Notes: a model not told the origin generated them from the sequence alone. Positions 17,340 to 26,423 are shown, numbered from the stretch's first letter. The stretch is DNA of 36,716 bases from an uncultured Actinomycetes bacterium (GCA_903827945.1 CAIKKN010000027.1:1-36716), one strand, 5' to 3'. Numbers and translations are program-made.

Positions 17340-19099
17340 TGTTCGCAACAAAGAAATCTAAAGCCGCTAGATACATCGCCCCCATCGATGGCCTACGGGC
17401 TATCGCTGTTGTCGCAGTACTTCTGTATCACGCCGGGGTTAATTGGATTCCAGGCGGTTTCCTTGGAGTAGACCTCTTTTTTGTCATATCTGGTTATGTA
17501 ATTACTCGCCTCCTGCTCGACTCTATTGAAGAATCAAGTGCTCTAGATCTCCGCGCTTTCTATGCGGCAAGGCTTCGCAGGCTATTTCCAAGTCTTCTAC
17601 TCATGATGGCTTCCACGACAATCATCGTCGCAATCTGGGCTCCAGACGCTGCAAAGAGATTTTTTCAAGATATTCCCTATGTCCTGACTGGAAGTAATAA
17701 CTGGCACCTAGTCGCAAATCATCAAGATTATTTTGCAGCAATTGGTCGCCCCCCATTGTTGCAGCACACGTGGTCTCTGGCAGTTGAATTACAGTTCTAT
17801 TTGATATGGCCAATTATTCTTCTTGGAATCCTAAAATACTTTGGCAAGAAAAACATTGCACGAGGCGCACTTTCAATCGCAACCATTTCAGGTTTTGCTC
17901 TATTTATCTTTTCGCTAAATGTTGACTCAGCATCTTCTAGCCGTATTAGTCATATCTATTTTGGTAGTGATACACACAGCCTTGGCCTCTTCCTTGGCGC
18001 AGCTCTAGCCGTTAGCTGGGTTCCACAAAATCTCTCAAAGAATATTTCACAACGAGCCCAAGATTTTGTTGACTTCATCGGAGTAATTGGATTATTGGGG
18101 TTGCTATCTACTTTTCTATTTATCGATGAAAGCAACGCCACTCTCTATCGCATTGCATTTCCATTGGCCGCGATTTTTGGCTGCTTTACTCTAACTTCCC
18201 TTGTACATCCCTCTTCTCGTTTTGCCCCGCTCATTAGTAAGAAACCACTTCTTTGGATTGGCCAACGTTCATACGGAATCTATCTTTGGCACTGGGTTAT
18301 CTTTCAAATCATGCGCCCAGGAATTGATCTTGCAGGTGATGTTTGGGCAATCAACGCAGTGCGAATCCTTATCGTTCTTGGTTTGGCAGATATCTCATTG
18401 CGATATGTTGAAATTCCTATTCGCCGAGGTGAGTTAGCACTTTGGTGGCGAGGCCTTAAATATCGCACCCCGGATGTACGCAAACGAGGACGCTTTATGG
18501 TCTGGTTCACCGCTGGACTGACCGTTGTTGTGCTTGCTTCATCATCCACTGTTGCGATTTATCGTCACAACCACGCTAAGCAAGAAGTTGTGCAGACAGA
18601 TGCAAATAACGCTGCCGAGATTCCTATTATTCAGGAGAAGAAGGATGGAATTTGGCTTACCGGAGATTCCGTCATTCTGGGTATTCGCGCCAAGTTAGCC
18701 TCTCATTACACGTTGGCGCTAGTAAACGCCCGAGTTGGAAGACAAATTCAAGAACTTACTGATGTTGTGATTCAAGATCTTCCACATGTAGCTGGAGATA
18801 CCATCGTGCTTGATTTAGGAAATAATAACCGCCTTACAAGGGGTTCGGTTGAAAATCTCTTCGCTCTTCTGAAGAACCAACCACATATTGTTGTAGTTAA
18901 TACGGCGGTTCCACGCGGATGGAAAGATGAAAACAATCAGATTATTGCTTCAGTAGCCGCGGAATACTCACAAGTGCAAATCGTGGATTGGGCTTCGATC
19001 TCTGCCAATCATCCCGAATTCTTTGGACCCGATGGGGTTCATCTCAATGACGCTGGAAGCAGTGTGTATGTTGCCGCAATTATGGATTACTTAAAATAG
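17339..19099 (+). CDS. Acyltransferase-3 (OafA-type) fused to SGNH domain
   Basis: This membrane enzyme transfers acyl, usually acetyl, groups to cell-surface glycans. The N-terminal acyltransferase-3 part (about 12-400) opens with PIDGLRAIAVVAVLLYHAG, contains FFVISGYVITRLL and about ten helices, and includes HTWSLAVELQFYL. A final helix leads to an extracytoplasmic SGNH hydrolase-like domain with G442-D443-S444, LGNNN, and the catalytic pair D565-x-x-H568 (DGVH). The 586 residues fit OafA/YrhL fusions that modify peptidoglycan, lipopolysaccharide or teichoic-type polymers. It is translationally coupled to the coiled-coil gene, which suggests stoichiometric or joint expression, and is followed by a strong terminator. 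The acceptor glycan is unknown. Confidence 0.92.
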   Translation: MFATKKSKAARYIAPIDGLRAIAVVAVLLYHAGVNWIPGGFLGVDLFFVISGYVITRLLLDSIEESSALDLRAFYAARLRRLFPSLLLMMASTTIIVAIWAPDAAKRFFQDIPYVLTGSNNWHLVANHQDYFAAIGRPPLLQHTWSLAVELQFYLIWPIILLGILKYFGKKNIARGALSIATISGFALFIFSLNVDSASSSRISHIYFGSDTHSLGLFLGAALAVSWVPQNLSKNISQRAQDFVDFIGVIGLLGLLSTFLFIDESNATLYRIAFPLAAIFGCFTLTSLVHPSSRFAPLISKKPLLWIGQRSYGIYLWHWVIFQIMRPGIDLAGDVWAINAVRILIVLGLADISLRYVEIPIRRGELALWWRGLKYRTPDVRKRGRFMVWFTAGLTVVVLASSSTVAIYRHNHAKQEVVQTDANNAAEIPIIQEKKDGIWLTGDSVILGIRAKLASHYTLALVNARVGRQIQELTDVVIQDLPHVAGDTIVLDLGNNNRLTRGSVENLFALLKNQPHIVVVNTAVPRGWKDENNQIIASVAAEYSQVQIVDWASISANHPEFFGPDGVHLNDAGSSVYVAAIMDYLK

Positions 19100-19110
19100 A
19101 GAAGTGCAAT

Positions 19111-19147
19111 AAAAAAGCCCTACCAATTTCTTGGTAGGGCTTTTATT
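19111..19147. terminator. Bidirectional intrinsic terminator
   Basis: GCCCTACCAA (19117-19126) and TTGGTAGGGC (19131-19140) form a perfect 10-bp stem with a 4-nt loop, with A6 on the left and TTTTATT on the right. It can end both the plus-strand acyltransferase operon and the convergent minus-strand gene at 19158. Confidence 0.92.
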
Positions 19148-19157
19148 AATTAACTAA

Positions 19158-20066
19158 TTAGGAATACTGTCCTGGAAGTCCAAAGACAAGTCCGCCAACA
19201 ACACTTCCATCTCCATAAACTGCGGAAACTCGGAATGATGACCAACCTGTGGTGTCACCCTTTGTAATATCCAGTGAAAGTTGTGATGCAGGAACAGTTG
19301 AAATCAATTTCCAATCTCCACCGTTTGAGCGAATCTCAACATTAAAGTTTGTGATTCCAGTCGCTCCATCTGCAGCCTTCCAGAAAATTGTTGCACCTGT
19401 TGCTGTGTAGTGAGCAACGATGCCGACTGGTGCTGGCATGTCAGCCGATGGCGCAGCAGACATTGTTGCTGCTGGAGTTGAAGCATCTGGTGTAGCTGCT
19501 GCTGATTCAGATGGTGCTGCTGATTCAGAAGGAGCCGATGAGGCTGCTGGCGATGCCGTATCACTCGAAGTCGATGTGTGGTTACGTGAAACAACCGCAA
19601 CAGCAAGCAAGACAATTCCGACGAACACTGCAAGCACTACGCGGCTTGAAGACTTCTGTTGAGCAGGCTTTGCGGCTGATGCCGCTGCAGGTGCTGGTGT
19701 TGTAGATATTGACTTTGTCGATGTAGCAGATCCTTTAGAAGGAACTGCAGGAATAACAATACGGTCAGCAACGGGAGCTGAAGCAAGAACTTTCTTCGCA
19801 ACTTTTTTAGATGCTGATTTCTTAGCTGCTGACTTCTTAGCTACCTTCTTGACTGCCTTTTTAGCAACTGCCTTTTTAGCCGCTTTCTTTACAACTTTTT
19901 TAGCGGGAGCCTTCTTGGCAACCTTCTTAACTGGCTTTTTTGCTACAGCTTTTTTAGCTACAGCCTTCTTCGCGGTGGTCTTCTTTGCTACAGACTTTTT
20001 TGCAACTTTTTTCTTTGCAACAGTCTTCTTAGCAGCAGACTTCTTTGCGGTCTTCTTAACGGCCAC
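19158..20066 (-). CDS. Membrane-anchored protein with H1-like Lys/Ala tail and Fn3-like outer domain
   Basis: The 302-residue product starts with about 94 residues of [14 protein letters not shown] repeats like histone H1 or HupB tails, then a linker, one transmembrane helix (about 142-160, [17 protein letters not shown]), a Ser/Ala/Pro-rich spacer, and a fibronectin-III-like domain (about 204-297, with [25 protein letters not shown]). The basic tail should lie in the cytoplasm and the Fn3 domain outside. Start: GTG at 20066 with AAGGAG 7 nt upstream; an extra 13 codons further up lack any ribosome-binding site. I know of no named family with this order. It is convergent with the acyltransferase and lies 83 bp after rdgB on the same strand. 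Confidence 0.8.
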   Translation of the reverse strand: MAVKKTAKKSAAKKTVAKKKVAKKSVAKKTTAKKAVAKKAVAKKPVKKVAKKAPAKKVVKKAAKKAVAKKAVKKVAKKSAAKKSASKKVAKKVLASAPVADRIVIPAVPSKGSATSTKSISTTPAPAAASAAKPAQQKSSSRVVLAVFVGIVLLAVAVVSRNHTSTSSDTASPAASSAPSESAAPSESAAATPDASTPAATMSAAPSADMPAPVGIVAHYTATGATIFWKAADGATGITNFNVEIRSNGGDWKLISTVPASQLSLDITKGDTTGWSSFRVSAVYGDGSVVGGLVFGLPGQYS

Positions 20067-20149
20067 AGATGTGCTCCTTGATGTTAATAGTGAGGTTAAT
20101 TCCAATGAGATAAGCCTACCTCACTCACAGATTTGAGCAGGAAAATGGC

Positions 20150-20773
20150 CTAAAGCGTGGCTGACAAAATGGGCAAAATCTTTCGCATGGCTTGCCCGCG
20201 ATGGCTGATTTGGTCCTTCGCCTCTGCGCTTAATTCAGCCGATGTTTGCGTGAACCCATCGGGCACAAAGATTGGGTCATAGCCAAAACCATGCTCGCCC
20301 CGAGGAACATCAATGATTTTCCCTGGCATTTCACCCGATTCAAATACAACCTCGCCGCCTCGCGCATGTCCTTCTGGAAACGCTAATGCAACAACGCAAC
20401 GAAATTGCGCCGATCGATCTACCGCGCCATTTAGCTCTAGGTCGCGTATCTGTTGCAATACCTTGACGATGTTTGCTTCATCATCGCCGTGAACTCCCGA
20501 CCAACGTGCTGAGTAGACACCAGGATCGCCATTGAGAGCATCAATGAAAATTCCACTGTCATCGGCCAGGCAAGGCTTGCCGGTAGCTTGGGTTATTTGA
20601 ACTGCTTTAAGGCGAGAATTCTCTTGGAGTGTGGTTCCTGTTTCATCGACATCCGGTAGTTGTGGAAAATCTAGAAGACTAAGAACCTCAACAGAAATGC
20701 TACTTTGATCCATCATTCTCTTGAACTCGCGAATCTTTCCCACATTTCGCGAAGCAAGTATCAATTGGCGCAT
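20150..20773 (-). CDS. rdgB: RdgB/HAM1-type non-canonical purine NTP pyrophosphatase
   Basis: It hydrolyses dITP, ITP and XTP to monophosphates, keeping deaminated purines out of DNA and RNA. Signatures are LASRNVGKIREF at the N-terminus, DDSGIFIDALNGDPGVYSARW, GEHGFGYDPIFVP and SHRGQAM near the end. The 207 residues are a normal length. It follows rph by 27 bp in the same direction, a pairing conserved in many actinobacteria. Confidence 0.96.
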   Translation of the reverse strand: MRQLILASRNVGKIREFKRMMDQSSISVEVLSLLDFPQLPDVDETGTTLQENSRLKAVQITQATGKPCLADDSGIFIDALNGDPGVYSARWSGVHGDDEANIVKVLQQIRDLELNGAVDRSAQFRCVVALAFPEGHARGGEVVFESGEMPGKIIDVPRGEHGFGYDPIFVPDGFTQTSAELSAEAKDQISHRGQAMRKILPILSATL

Positions 20774-20800
20774 ATTATTTATTAATCCGTGCGGCCCCGA

Positions 20801-21526
20801 TTAGAGGAGCGCAGCTCTTTGAAGAGCGGCCAATTCCGCGCATCCAGCAGTTCCAAGGTCAAGGAGTTGATTGAGTAGTGCTCGATCAAATGGAACACCT
20901 TCGGCAGTACCTTGCACTTCAACAAAGTTACCATCGCCTGTACAAACAATATTCATATCTGTATCTGCCGTGACATCTTCTTCATAACAAAGATCAAGCA
21001 TGGGAACTCCACCGATGATTCCTACTGAGACTGCGGCAACCGACTGACGAAGTGGCTGGCGATCTGCCAATACATGTCCCTTGGACTTAGCCCATGTAAT
21101 TGCATCAGCGAGGGCTACGTACGCACCGGTTATAGCAGCGGTGCGAGTTCCACCATCTGCTTGCAGTACATCGCAGTCAACAACAATCGTATTTTCCCCT
21201 AGCGCATGCGTATCAACAACCGCGCGAAGTGAACGACCTACTAATCGAGAAATCTCTTGCGTACGACCACCAAGTTTTCCTTTTACACTTTCACGGTCAG
21301 AACGCGTGTGAGTAGCGCGAGGCAACATCGCATATTCAGATGTAACCCAACCTTTACCCGTACCTGCAATCCAACGAGGAACTCCCGGAGTAAATGAAGC
21401 AACACACAAAACGCGCGTATTCCCAAACTCAACTAGGACCGATCCCTCAGCGTTATTCAACCAATTGCGGGTGAATTTGATTGGGCGAAGTTGATTTGCC
21501 TGCCGTCCATCAATACGTGCGCTCAT
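20801..21526 (-). CDS. rph: Ribonuclease PH
   Basis: RNase PH is a phosphate-dependent 3'-5' exonuclease that trims tRNA 3' ends and rRNA. The protein has the phosphorolytic domain from ARIDGR through [14 protein letters not shown], and the C-terminal VQGTAEG region. I start at the ATG at 21526 (MSARIDGR, 241 residues), with the purine-rich GAGAGAGA just upstream; a TTG seven codons earlier lies inside that sequence. It sits 52 bp downstream of murI. Confidence 0.96.
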   Translation of the reverse strand: MSARIDGRQANQLRPIKFTRNWLNNAEGSVLVEFGNTRVLCVASFTPGVPRWIAGTGKGWVTSEYAMLPRATHTRSDRESVKGKLGGRTQEISRLVGRSLRAVVDTHALGENTIVVDCDVLQADGGTRTAAITGAYVALADAITWAKSKGHVLADRQPLRQSVAAVSVGIIGGVPMLDLCYEEDVTADTDMNIVCTGDGNFVEVQGTAEGVPFDRALLNQLLDLGTAGCAELAALQRAALL

Positions 21527-21578
21527 CTTTTCTCTCTCTCGACTCAAGTAATCTATTTAAACAAAATATCTTCTGGAA

Positions 21579-22376
21579 CTAAATTGAATTTTCAACCTTC
21601 AATACTTCTGGTCCAAGAAATCTACGGGCAAGGGTTGCAAATGAAGTGCTATCCCCCGTAGATACAAATTTATATGTGGGCGCCCCATCAGAAGTTGAGC
21701 GCAAAAGATCGTGTTCGACCAAGGTCCGATACAAATCCTTCGCTGTTTCATCCGCGCTGGAAACAAGAGTTACATCATTTCCCATAACATATGAAATAAC
21801 GCCGGTCAGAAGCGGATAGTGAGTACATCCCAGGACCAATGTATCAATGCCATCTTTGACTAGAGGAGTTAGGTAATCTTTTGCAATTTTTGTAATTGCC
21901 TCTCCAGATGTTTCACCGCGCTCGACGAATTCAACAAATTGAGGACACGCAATCGAAGAGATCTCAAGTTGTGGCGCTGCTGCGAAGGCATCCAGGTAAG
22001 CACCCGAATCGATTGTTGCTTGAGTACCAATAACCCCAACTTTTCCGGTTCGAGTAGCAGATACTGCTCGTCTTGCTGCTGGCTGAATAACTTCAATGAG
22101 AGGGACATCGTAACGCTCCCGCGCATCGCGCAAAGTTGCCGCACTTGCGCTATTACACGCAATAACAATCGCCTTTACGCCGGCTGCTACAAGTTGATCC
22201 ATAATTTCTAGAGCGAAAGAGCGAACTTCTGCAAGTGGGCGTGGACCGTATGGGCCTCTGGCTGTATCACCAACGTAGAGAATTGATTCGTTGGGGAGTT
22301 GATCAATAATCGCACGAGCAACAGTTAATCCACCGACTCCGGAATCAAAGATTCCAATCGGGGCGTTAGAGCTCAT
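21579..22376 (-). CDS. murI: Glutamate racemase
   Basis: MurI makes D-glutamate for peptidoglycan by cofactor-free racemisation using two cysteines. Both are present: C74 in ACNSAS and C184 in GCTHYP; D11 in IFDSGVGG and the [10 protein letters not shown] loop also match. The length of 265 is normal. It is 9 bp downstream of the DUF2017 gene on the same strand. Confidence 0.97.
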   Translation of the reverse strand: MSSNAPIGIFDSGVGGLTVARAIIDQLPNESILYVGDTARGPYGPRPLAEVRSFALEIMDQLVAAGVKAIVIACNSASAATLRDARERYDVPLIEVIQPAARRAVSATRTGKVGVIGTQATIDSGAYLDAFAAAPQLEISSIACPQFVEFVERGETSGEAITKIAKDYLTPLVKDGIDTLVLGCTHYPLLTGVISYVMGNDVTLVSSADETAKDLYRTLVEHDLLRSTSDGAPTYKFVSTGDSTSFATLARRFLGPEVLKVENSI

Positions 22377-22385
22377 GCTCGAATC

Positions 22386-22940
22386 TTACTGGGTCAATAA
22401 CTCTAGAAGGCTCTCCTGTAACCAGCCGAGCCAGAAATAGACTGCATAGATACCTTTTTGAGGATCCTCATCAGGCATGTTCTCGAATATTTCAAAACTT
22501 TCTCCATGAATTTCCAAACGGACCGAGAGCGCAATTCGCAAGTCATTGATGGCCTTAAGCCACATCTCCCCATTTAAATCAGGAATGACACCTGCTTCTT
22601 CTTTATCAACTAGGACCGTTAATTCTTCTCGAATAACGCGAAGTGAATCCTGCTTATTTCTACGCAGCCCAGGTTCTGTATATCGGCGAAAATCATCTGC
22701 TGCTTCCGGGTCTGCATACGCATTTGGCAGTAATCGCTTCAAGACTGGATCTTCTGGAGCAACAACTTCTTGCTGCATTGCCATCAATTGTGCAAAAGGA
22801 TCGTTCTGATCGTAATGATGTTGAAAATCTCCTTCGCCTAATAATTCCAGGAGTTGCTCAACGAGGTTGATCAGAACATGAGCCTCATCAATTGAGAGTG
22901 AGAGTGAAAAATTCTCTCCATGTCGTGAAAATTGAGACAT
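22386..22940 (-). CDS. DUF2017 family protein
   Basis: This 184-residue protein resembles the DUF2017 family, which in actinobacteria is found immediately after clpS. LSLSIDEAHVLINLVEQLLELL near the start and MPDEDPQKGIYAVYFWLGWLQESLLELL at the end are typical. It appears soluble and helical. Function is unknown; the constant link to ClpS hints at a role with the N-degron adaptor. Its ATG overlaps the clpS stop by one base. Confidence 0.85.
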   Translation of the reverse strand: MSQFSRHGENFSLSLSIDEAHVLINLVEQLLELLGEGDFQHHYDQNDPFAQLMAMQQEVVAPEDPVLKRLLPNAYADPEAADDFRRYTEPGLRRNKQDSLRVIREELTVLVDKEEAGVIPDLNGEMWLKAINDLRIALSVRLEIHGESFEIFENMPDEDPQKGIYAVYFWLGWLQESLLELLTQ

Positions 22941-23227
22941 TAAATTTTGTCGTCTCGTTGAAGAGTCGCCCAGAGACCGTGCTCGTGAAGTGCCTGAACA
23001 TAATGTTCCATCTCTTCTCGAGATCCAGTTGCAACAACGGCTCGACCTTCAATATGTACCTGCATCATCTTGTCATGTGCTTTTTCTTTCGTGAATCCAA
23101 ATATCTTAATCAAAACAAAAGTTACATACGACATGAGATTTACCGGATCATCCCAGACGATACAAACCCAGGGGCGGTCAAGAAGTTGTTCGATAGTTAC
23201 ATCGATATCTGTAAGTGTGTCGCTCAC
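22940..23227 (-). CDS. clpS: ATP-dependent Clp protease adaptor ClpS
   Basis: ClpS delivers proteins with N-degron residues to ClpAP or ClpCP. The family core is clear: [21 protein letters not shown], the [17 protein letters not shown] helix and a final [13 protein letters not shown] take GTG at 23227 (95 residues) as start because GGGAGG (23238-23243) lies about 10 nt before it; the frame upstream to 23254 contains that Shine-Dalgarno. It begins the clpS-DUF2017-murI-rph-rdgB run. Confidence 0.95.
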   Translation of the reverse strand: MSDTLTDIDVTIEQLLDRPWVCIVWDDPVNLMSYVTFVLIKIFGFTKEKAHDKMMQVHIEGRAVVATGSREEMEHYVQALHEHGLWATLQRDDKI

Positions 23228-23278
23228 TGAGACACTACCTCCCTTCAAAATCAAGAATTCGAGAATTACTCATCAAAA

Positions 23279-25093
23279 TTATCGAACTACAACAGCAAGA
23301 ATAGCGCTGGAGGATGCTAGGAATTTACTATCAGCGGGTGCGCTTAACGAAAAGCGATAGATTCCGGGCACACTTTCTTTGACAGTCGCCACAAAGTTTC
23401 CACTCGTATCTACTGTTACATCCTGCGAACTCTTAGCTCCGTCAAAAAGAGTCAGCTTAAAACTCTGCCCTTGCGAGGCGCTCGGAATCGGTGTGATGCT
23501 TCCAGCGAGTTGGAATGCAACTCCTCGCCTCACTGATGTTGGGCCTTTCAACCACGTCAATCTTCGAGCCGCTTGCAGTAACAGCTCTGTGGTTCGTCCT
23601 TCAGCTCTCTCCCATGTTCCATCTGAAATCATCCGGGCTTGAGTATTTTCACCAAGAATCATTGGGGCTGCAAGAATTCCTGAAACATTTGTAACACCTG
23701 TAAAAATTGGCGTCCAATCAGTAGATGCAGTCTTCACTTCTATGCGAACGGGCAGACCTGCAAGTGGCCGCTTATCTGGAAGAGTAAATGTCCCGCTGAT
23801 ATTTGCCAGACCTCCATAAACAGTTGAACTGGCGTCGGAAGTTAAATTAGCAACCACAACATCGGGAGCTATCGATTTTGCAACGGTTCGAATTGCCTCC
23901 GTTGCAGCTGGATCTTCCATGCCAAGTGTCCATTGACTGACCCCACCAATTCGATACTTTGCAACAAGATTTGCACGTAGGGCAAATCCCTGCGCATCTT
24001 GATACCAAACAACGCGAGTAGCGGTGCATTGGGTAAGTTGGCCATCAGCCGTCGTCCCGTTGTAAACCTTCTGATATGTAAAGGATGTTTCGCCATATTT
24101 TGCTTGATATTGAGGAGTTGCTAAATAAGTTGCTGCAAGCGCCGGTGCATCTCTCATCACTACTGTTGCGGCGGCGGCAGTTGTCTTAACTGTTCCGAGA
24201 TAGTTAATTGGCAGCGAAGGACATACTCCCTGCACCGACGTTACCCAATCGCGTCCATATCCTGGAAGACCAACATAAATTTTGGAGGCAGGAACAACAG
24301 AAATTGCGTATTGAACCGTTTGTTCGACCCACGTGATTGGTCCAATTGGCCCAGGTGTTGATGTGGAATAGTCATACGTCATGATGCGAAGGCGATCAAT
24401 CACAGAGCCTAAATCCGCCCACGAATAAACCCAATATCCCTTCTTGCCAGTTGTTGGATCAAAGAGTGGTGGCGTGGTGAGTGAAAGTAATTTTCCTTGC
24501 GCGTGCAAAGAAGTGGCGAGCGCTTTCATAAATGCTATGAATCGAACTTGCGTCGTTGCCCACGAAGTACTTCCATCGACATATGCAAAGTTCTCAAAAT
24601 CTAAATCAATTCCATCAAAATTATTTGTTGTTACGAAATCTGTAATTGTCTTGACGAGTAAGTCACGCTTTGGTGCATCAACCATTAAGTTCGAAAGAAC
24701 CATCTTCTGCGTTGATCCAGTTTTCGGATCTTTCGATGCGGTGGAGTCGGTAATTGTCGGAATAATTTGATATCCAGCAAGACGTAACTTGTTAAGAGTA
24801 TCTCCGATGGCGTTGCTCGGATTTGCCGGTGTGTAGAGGTCAGAAATCTTGGTCGCGCTATCAAGGGCATACCAAAATGGCATTACCTCTTTTATTAGGT
24901 CTGCATTAGCGAGCGCACTATCTAATCCACCATTTTGCTTTCCGGCTGATGGATATGTCCGATAATAAGGAATCCATCCGGTCAAAATTTTCCGCGGCGG
25001 ATTATCGGCCAAAGCTTGGGGAGTCTGTATAACTGCGCTTGTGAGCGATGCCATCAAAATGAGGGAAAGCGCAATAAGACGGGTGGGCCTCAT
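23279..25093 (-). CDS. Secreted glycoside hydrolase family 18 protein
   Basis: A signal peptide (about 1-29, a hydrophobic core ending in PQALA) precedes a GH18 barrel with the catalytic motif DGIDLDFE at 160-167, where E167 is the acid. GYGRDW and QWTLGMEDP are also GH18-like, nearest to the spore-germination/YaaH type of cell-wall hydrolase rather than a bulk chitinase, which is inference. About 170 C-terminal residues form one or two Ig-like beta domains. The start at 25093 overlaps the DUF3039 stop in ATGA and has AAAGGA upstream; the open frame extends further but lacks a signal peptide there. Predicted length 604. Likely acts on N-acetylglucosamine polymers of the cell wall or environment. 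Confidence 0.88.
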   Translation of the reverse strand: MRPTRLIALSLILMASLTSAVIQTPQALADNPPRKILTGWIPYYRTYPSAGKQNGGLDSALANADLIKEVMPFWYALDSATKISDLYTPANPSNAIGDTLNKLRLAGYQIIPTITDSTASKDPKTGSTQKMVLSNLMVDAPKRDLLVKTITDFVTTNNFDGIDLDFENFAYVDGSTSWATTQVRFIAFMKALATSLHAQGKLLSLTTPPLFDPTTGKKGYWVYSWADLGSVIDRLRIMTYDYSTSTPGPIGPITWVEQTVQYAISVVPASKIYVGLPGYGRDWVTSVQGVCPSLPINYLGTVKTTAAAATVVMRDAPALAATYLATPQYQAKYGETSFTYQKVYNGTTADGQLTQCTATRVVWYQDAQGFALRANLVAKYRIGGVSQWTLGMEDPAATEAIRTVAKSIAPDVVVANLTSDASSTVYGGLANISGTFTLPDKRPLAGLPVRIEVKTASTDWTPIFTGVTNVSGILAAPMILGENTQARMISDGTWERAEGRTTELLLQAARRLTWLKGPTSVRRGVAFQLAGSITPIPSASQGQSFKLTLFDGAKSSQDVTVDTSGNFVATVKESVPGIYRFSLSAPADSKFLASSSAILAVVVR

Positions 25094-25338
25094 TGATCCT
25101 TTTTCTTGAGCCCGGCGTGAATCTCCTTGCACGTTGGGCAGATGGGAAATTTCTCTGGATCGCGATTGGGAATCCATTTCTTCCCACAAAGCGCCTTCAC
25201 GGCCTTGCCTGTGAGCGCAGATTCCAGAATCTTCTCTTTTAAAACATAGTGCGAGAAGCGTTCGTGGTCGCCATCTTCTTGCGTGAGCTCTTCCTCGCGC
25301 TCAAGAACGTCTGTGCGAATACGTGAAAGGAATCCCAT
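25090..25338 (-). CDS. DUF3039 family small protein
   Basis: 82 residues with DHERFSHYVLKEKILESALTGKAVKALCGKKW, then PICPTC; cysteines 51, 67 and 70 with a His could bind zinc. This matches the actinobacterial DUF3039 family, whose function is unknown. TAAGAT sits 7 nt before the ATG, so transcription is probably leaderless. It overlaps the GH18 gene by 4 bp, so the two are likely one transcript. Confidence 0.85.
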   Translation of the reverse strand: MGFLSRIRTDVLEREEELTQEDGDHERFSHYVLKEKILESALTGKAVKALCGKKWIPNRDPEKFPICPTCKEIHAGLKKKDQ

Positions 25339-25377
25339 GCATACAATCTTATCTGTCCAATAGATTAAACTGCCGTA
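25339..25377. promoter_or_regulatory. Compact 39-bp divergent promoter region for DUF3039 and argF
   Basis: Two start codons face away from each other across only 39 bp. Minus-strand TAAGAT (25346-25351) is 7 nt from the DUF3039 ATG; plus-strand TAGATT (25361-25366) is 11 nt from the argF ATG. There is no space for Shine-Dalgarno leaders on either side, and none is seen. -35 boxes would have to lie inside the opposite gene's start. Confidence 0.5.
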
Positions 25378-26316
25378 ATGAAGGACTTGCTCCGTACCGC
25401 AGACTTGAGTCGCGCAGATGTCGACCTACTTCTGGACACTGCTGCCGATTTTGCCAAGAGCCCGTTTGGCTCAACACAGACACTGGCCAATCGCACAGTT
25501 GCCATTTACATGACCAAGCCCTCGACTCGTACACGCCTTGCCTCTGAAACAGCTGTGGCTCATTTGGGTGGAACTCCAATGTTCTTGCGCGGTGATGATT
25601 TGCAAATCGGTCGCGGTGAAACAATTGCAGATACAGCCAGAATAATTAGCGGATTTGCATCTGCTCTCATCGTTCGCACCTTTAAACAATCCGATGTAGA
25701 TGAACTTGGCCAATGGGCAAGCATCCCAGTTCTCAACGCACTCACAGATGATGATCACCCAACTCAATTGCTGGCGGACTGGGCAACGATTCGCGAAGTT
25801 TTTGGAAATGATATTGCTGGACGCAAATTTACATATGTTGGCGATGGCAACAATATGGCGCATGCATGGTTAACTATGGGCGCGATTCTTGGTGCGCATG
25901 TTGTTGCTGCAACTCCATCAGGAAAATGGGCGCCGGATGCGAAGGCAGTTGCCAAAGCGCAAGAGATTGCGGCGACTACTGGTGGCAAAGTTGAAATCAC
26001 ACACGACCCTGAAGCTGCAGCAAAAGACGCTTCTGTTATTTACACGGATGTCTGGATGTCGATGGGTGACCCGGAAAGTGAACGAAGTGAAAAGTTGAAG
26101 GCTCTCTCACCTTTTGCTGTCACAGACCAGTTGATGTCCTTGACCGCCAAAGATGGAATCTTCATGCATTGCCTTCCAGCCCATCGCGGCGAAGAGGTTG
26201 CGGCATCGGTTATTGATGGCCCGCGATCGGTGATTTGGCGCGAGGCCTACCATCGCCGCACCACTATTCAAGCGTGTTTGTACCATCTGATGCGCGGAGA
26301 ACTGCAGGGCCGCTAA
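25378..26316 (+). CDS. argF: Ornithine carbamoyltransferase
   Basis: ArgF makes citrulline from ornithine and carbamoyl phosphate. The carbamoyl-phosphate loop is PSTRTR (48-53), HPTQ follows near residue 126, the ornithine SMG loop is DVWMSMGD, and HCLP with Cys265 is at 264-267. The 312 residues fit the family. It stands alone rather than in an argCJBDFRGH cluster, which probably lies elsewhere. No clear ArgR box is seen in the tiny upstream gap. Confidence 0.97.
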   Translation: MKDLLRTADLSRADVDLLLDTAADFAKSPFGSTQTLANRTVAIYMTKPSTRTRLASETAVAHLGGTPMFLRGDDLQIGRGETIADTARIISGFASALIVRTFKQSDVDELGQWASIPVLNALTDDDHPTQLLADWATIREVFGNDIAGRKFTYVGDGNNMAHAWLTMGAILGAHVVAATPSGKWAPDAKAVAKAQEIAATTGGKVEITHDPEAAAKDASVIYTDVWMSMGDPESERSEKLKALSPFAVTDQLMSLTAKDGIFMHCLPAHRGEEVAASVIDGPRSVIWREAYHRRTTIQACLYHLMRGELQGR

Positions 26317-26341
26317 GTCCGTGGGCTACCACTCAATCAAG

Positions 26342-26357
26342 TGAGAATAAATTCTCA
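26342..26357. promoter_or_regulatory. 16-bp perfect palindrome between argF and pntAA
   Basis: TGAGAATAAATTCTCA is a perfect 7+2+7 inverted repeat, 25 bp after argF and 66 bp before the pntAA start. It lacks a U-run, so it is not a plain terminator. It lies upstream of the candidate pnt -35 box and could be an operator. Its core recalls an ARG box but does not match it. Confidence 0.4.
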
Positions 26358-26388
26358 TGAAATTAACGCCTTATTTAGGACCATTACT

Positions 26389-26417
26389 TAGACACTGGCG
26401 CTGTTGCCAAGTAGCGT
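26389..26417 (+). promoter_or_regulatory. Candidate promoter of the pnt operon
   Basis: TAGACA (26389-26394) and TAGCGT (26412-26417) are separated by exactly 17 bp and are close to the -35 and -10 consensus hexamers. The -10 ends 6 nt before a GTG at 26424, which would give a leaderless pntAA message. Confidence 0.5.
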
Positions 26418-26423
26418 TTGCGC

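Noticed and set aside
19849-20136. Plus-strand Phe/Ala/Thr-rich frame opposite the Lys/Ala tail
   Set aside because: It is the complement of AAG/GCA codons in the H1-like tail and has no start signal.
26342-26357. ArgR operator or argF terminator
   Set aside because: The palindrome differs from the ARG-box pattern, lies after argF rather than before it, and has no U-run.
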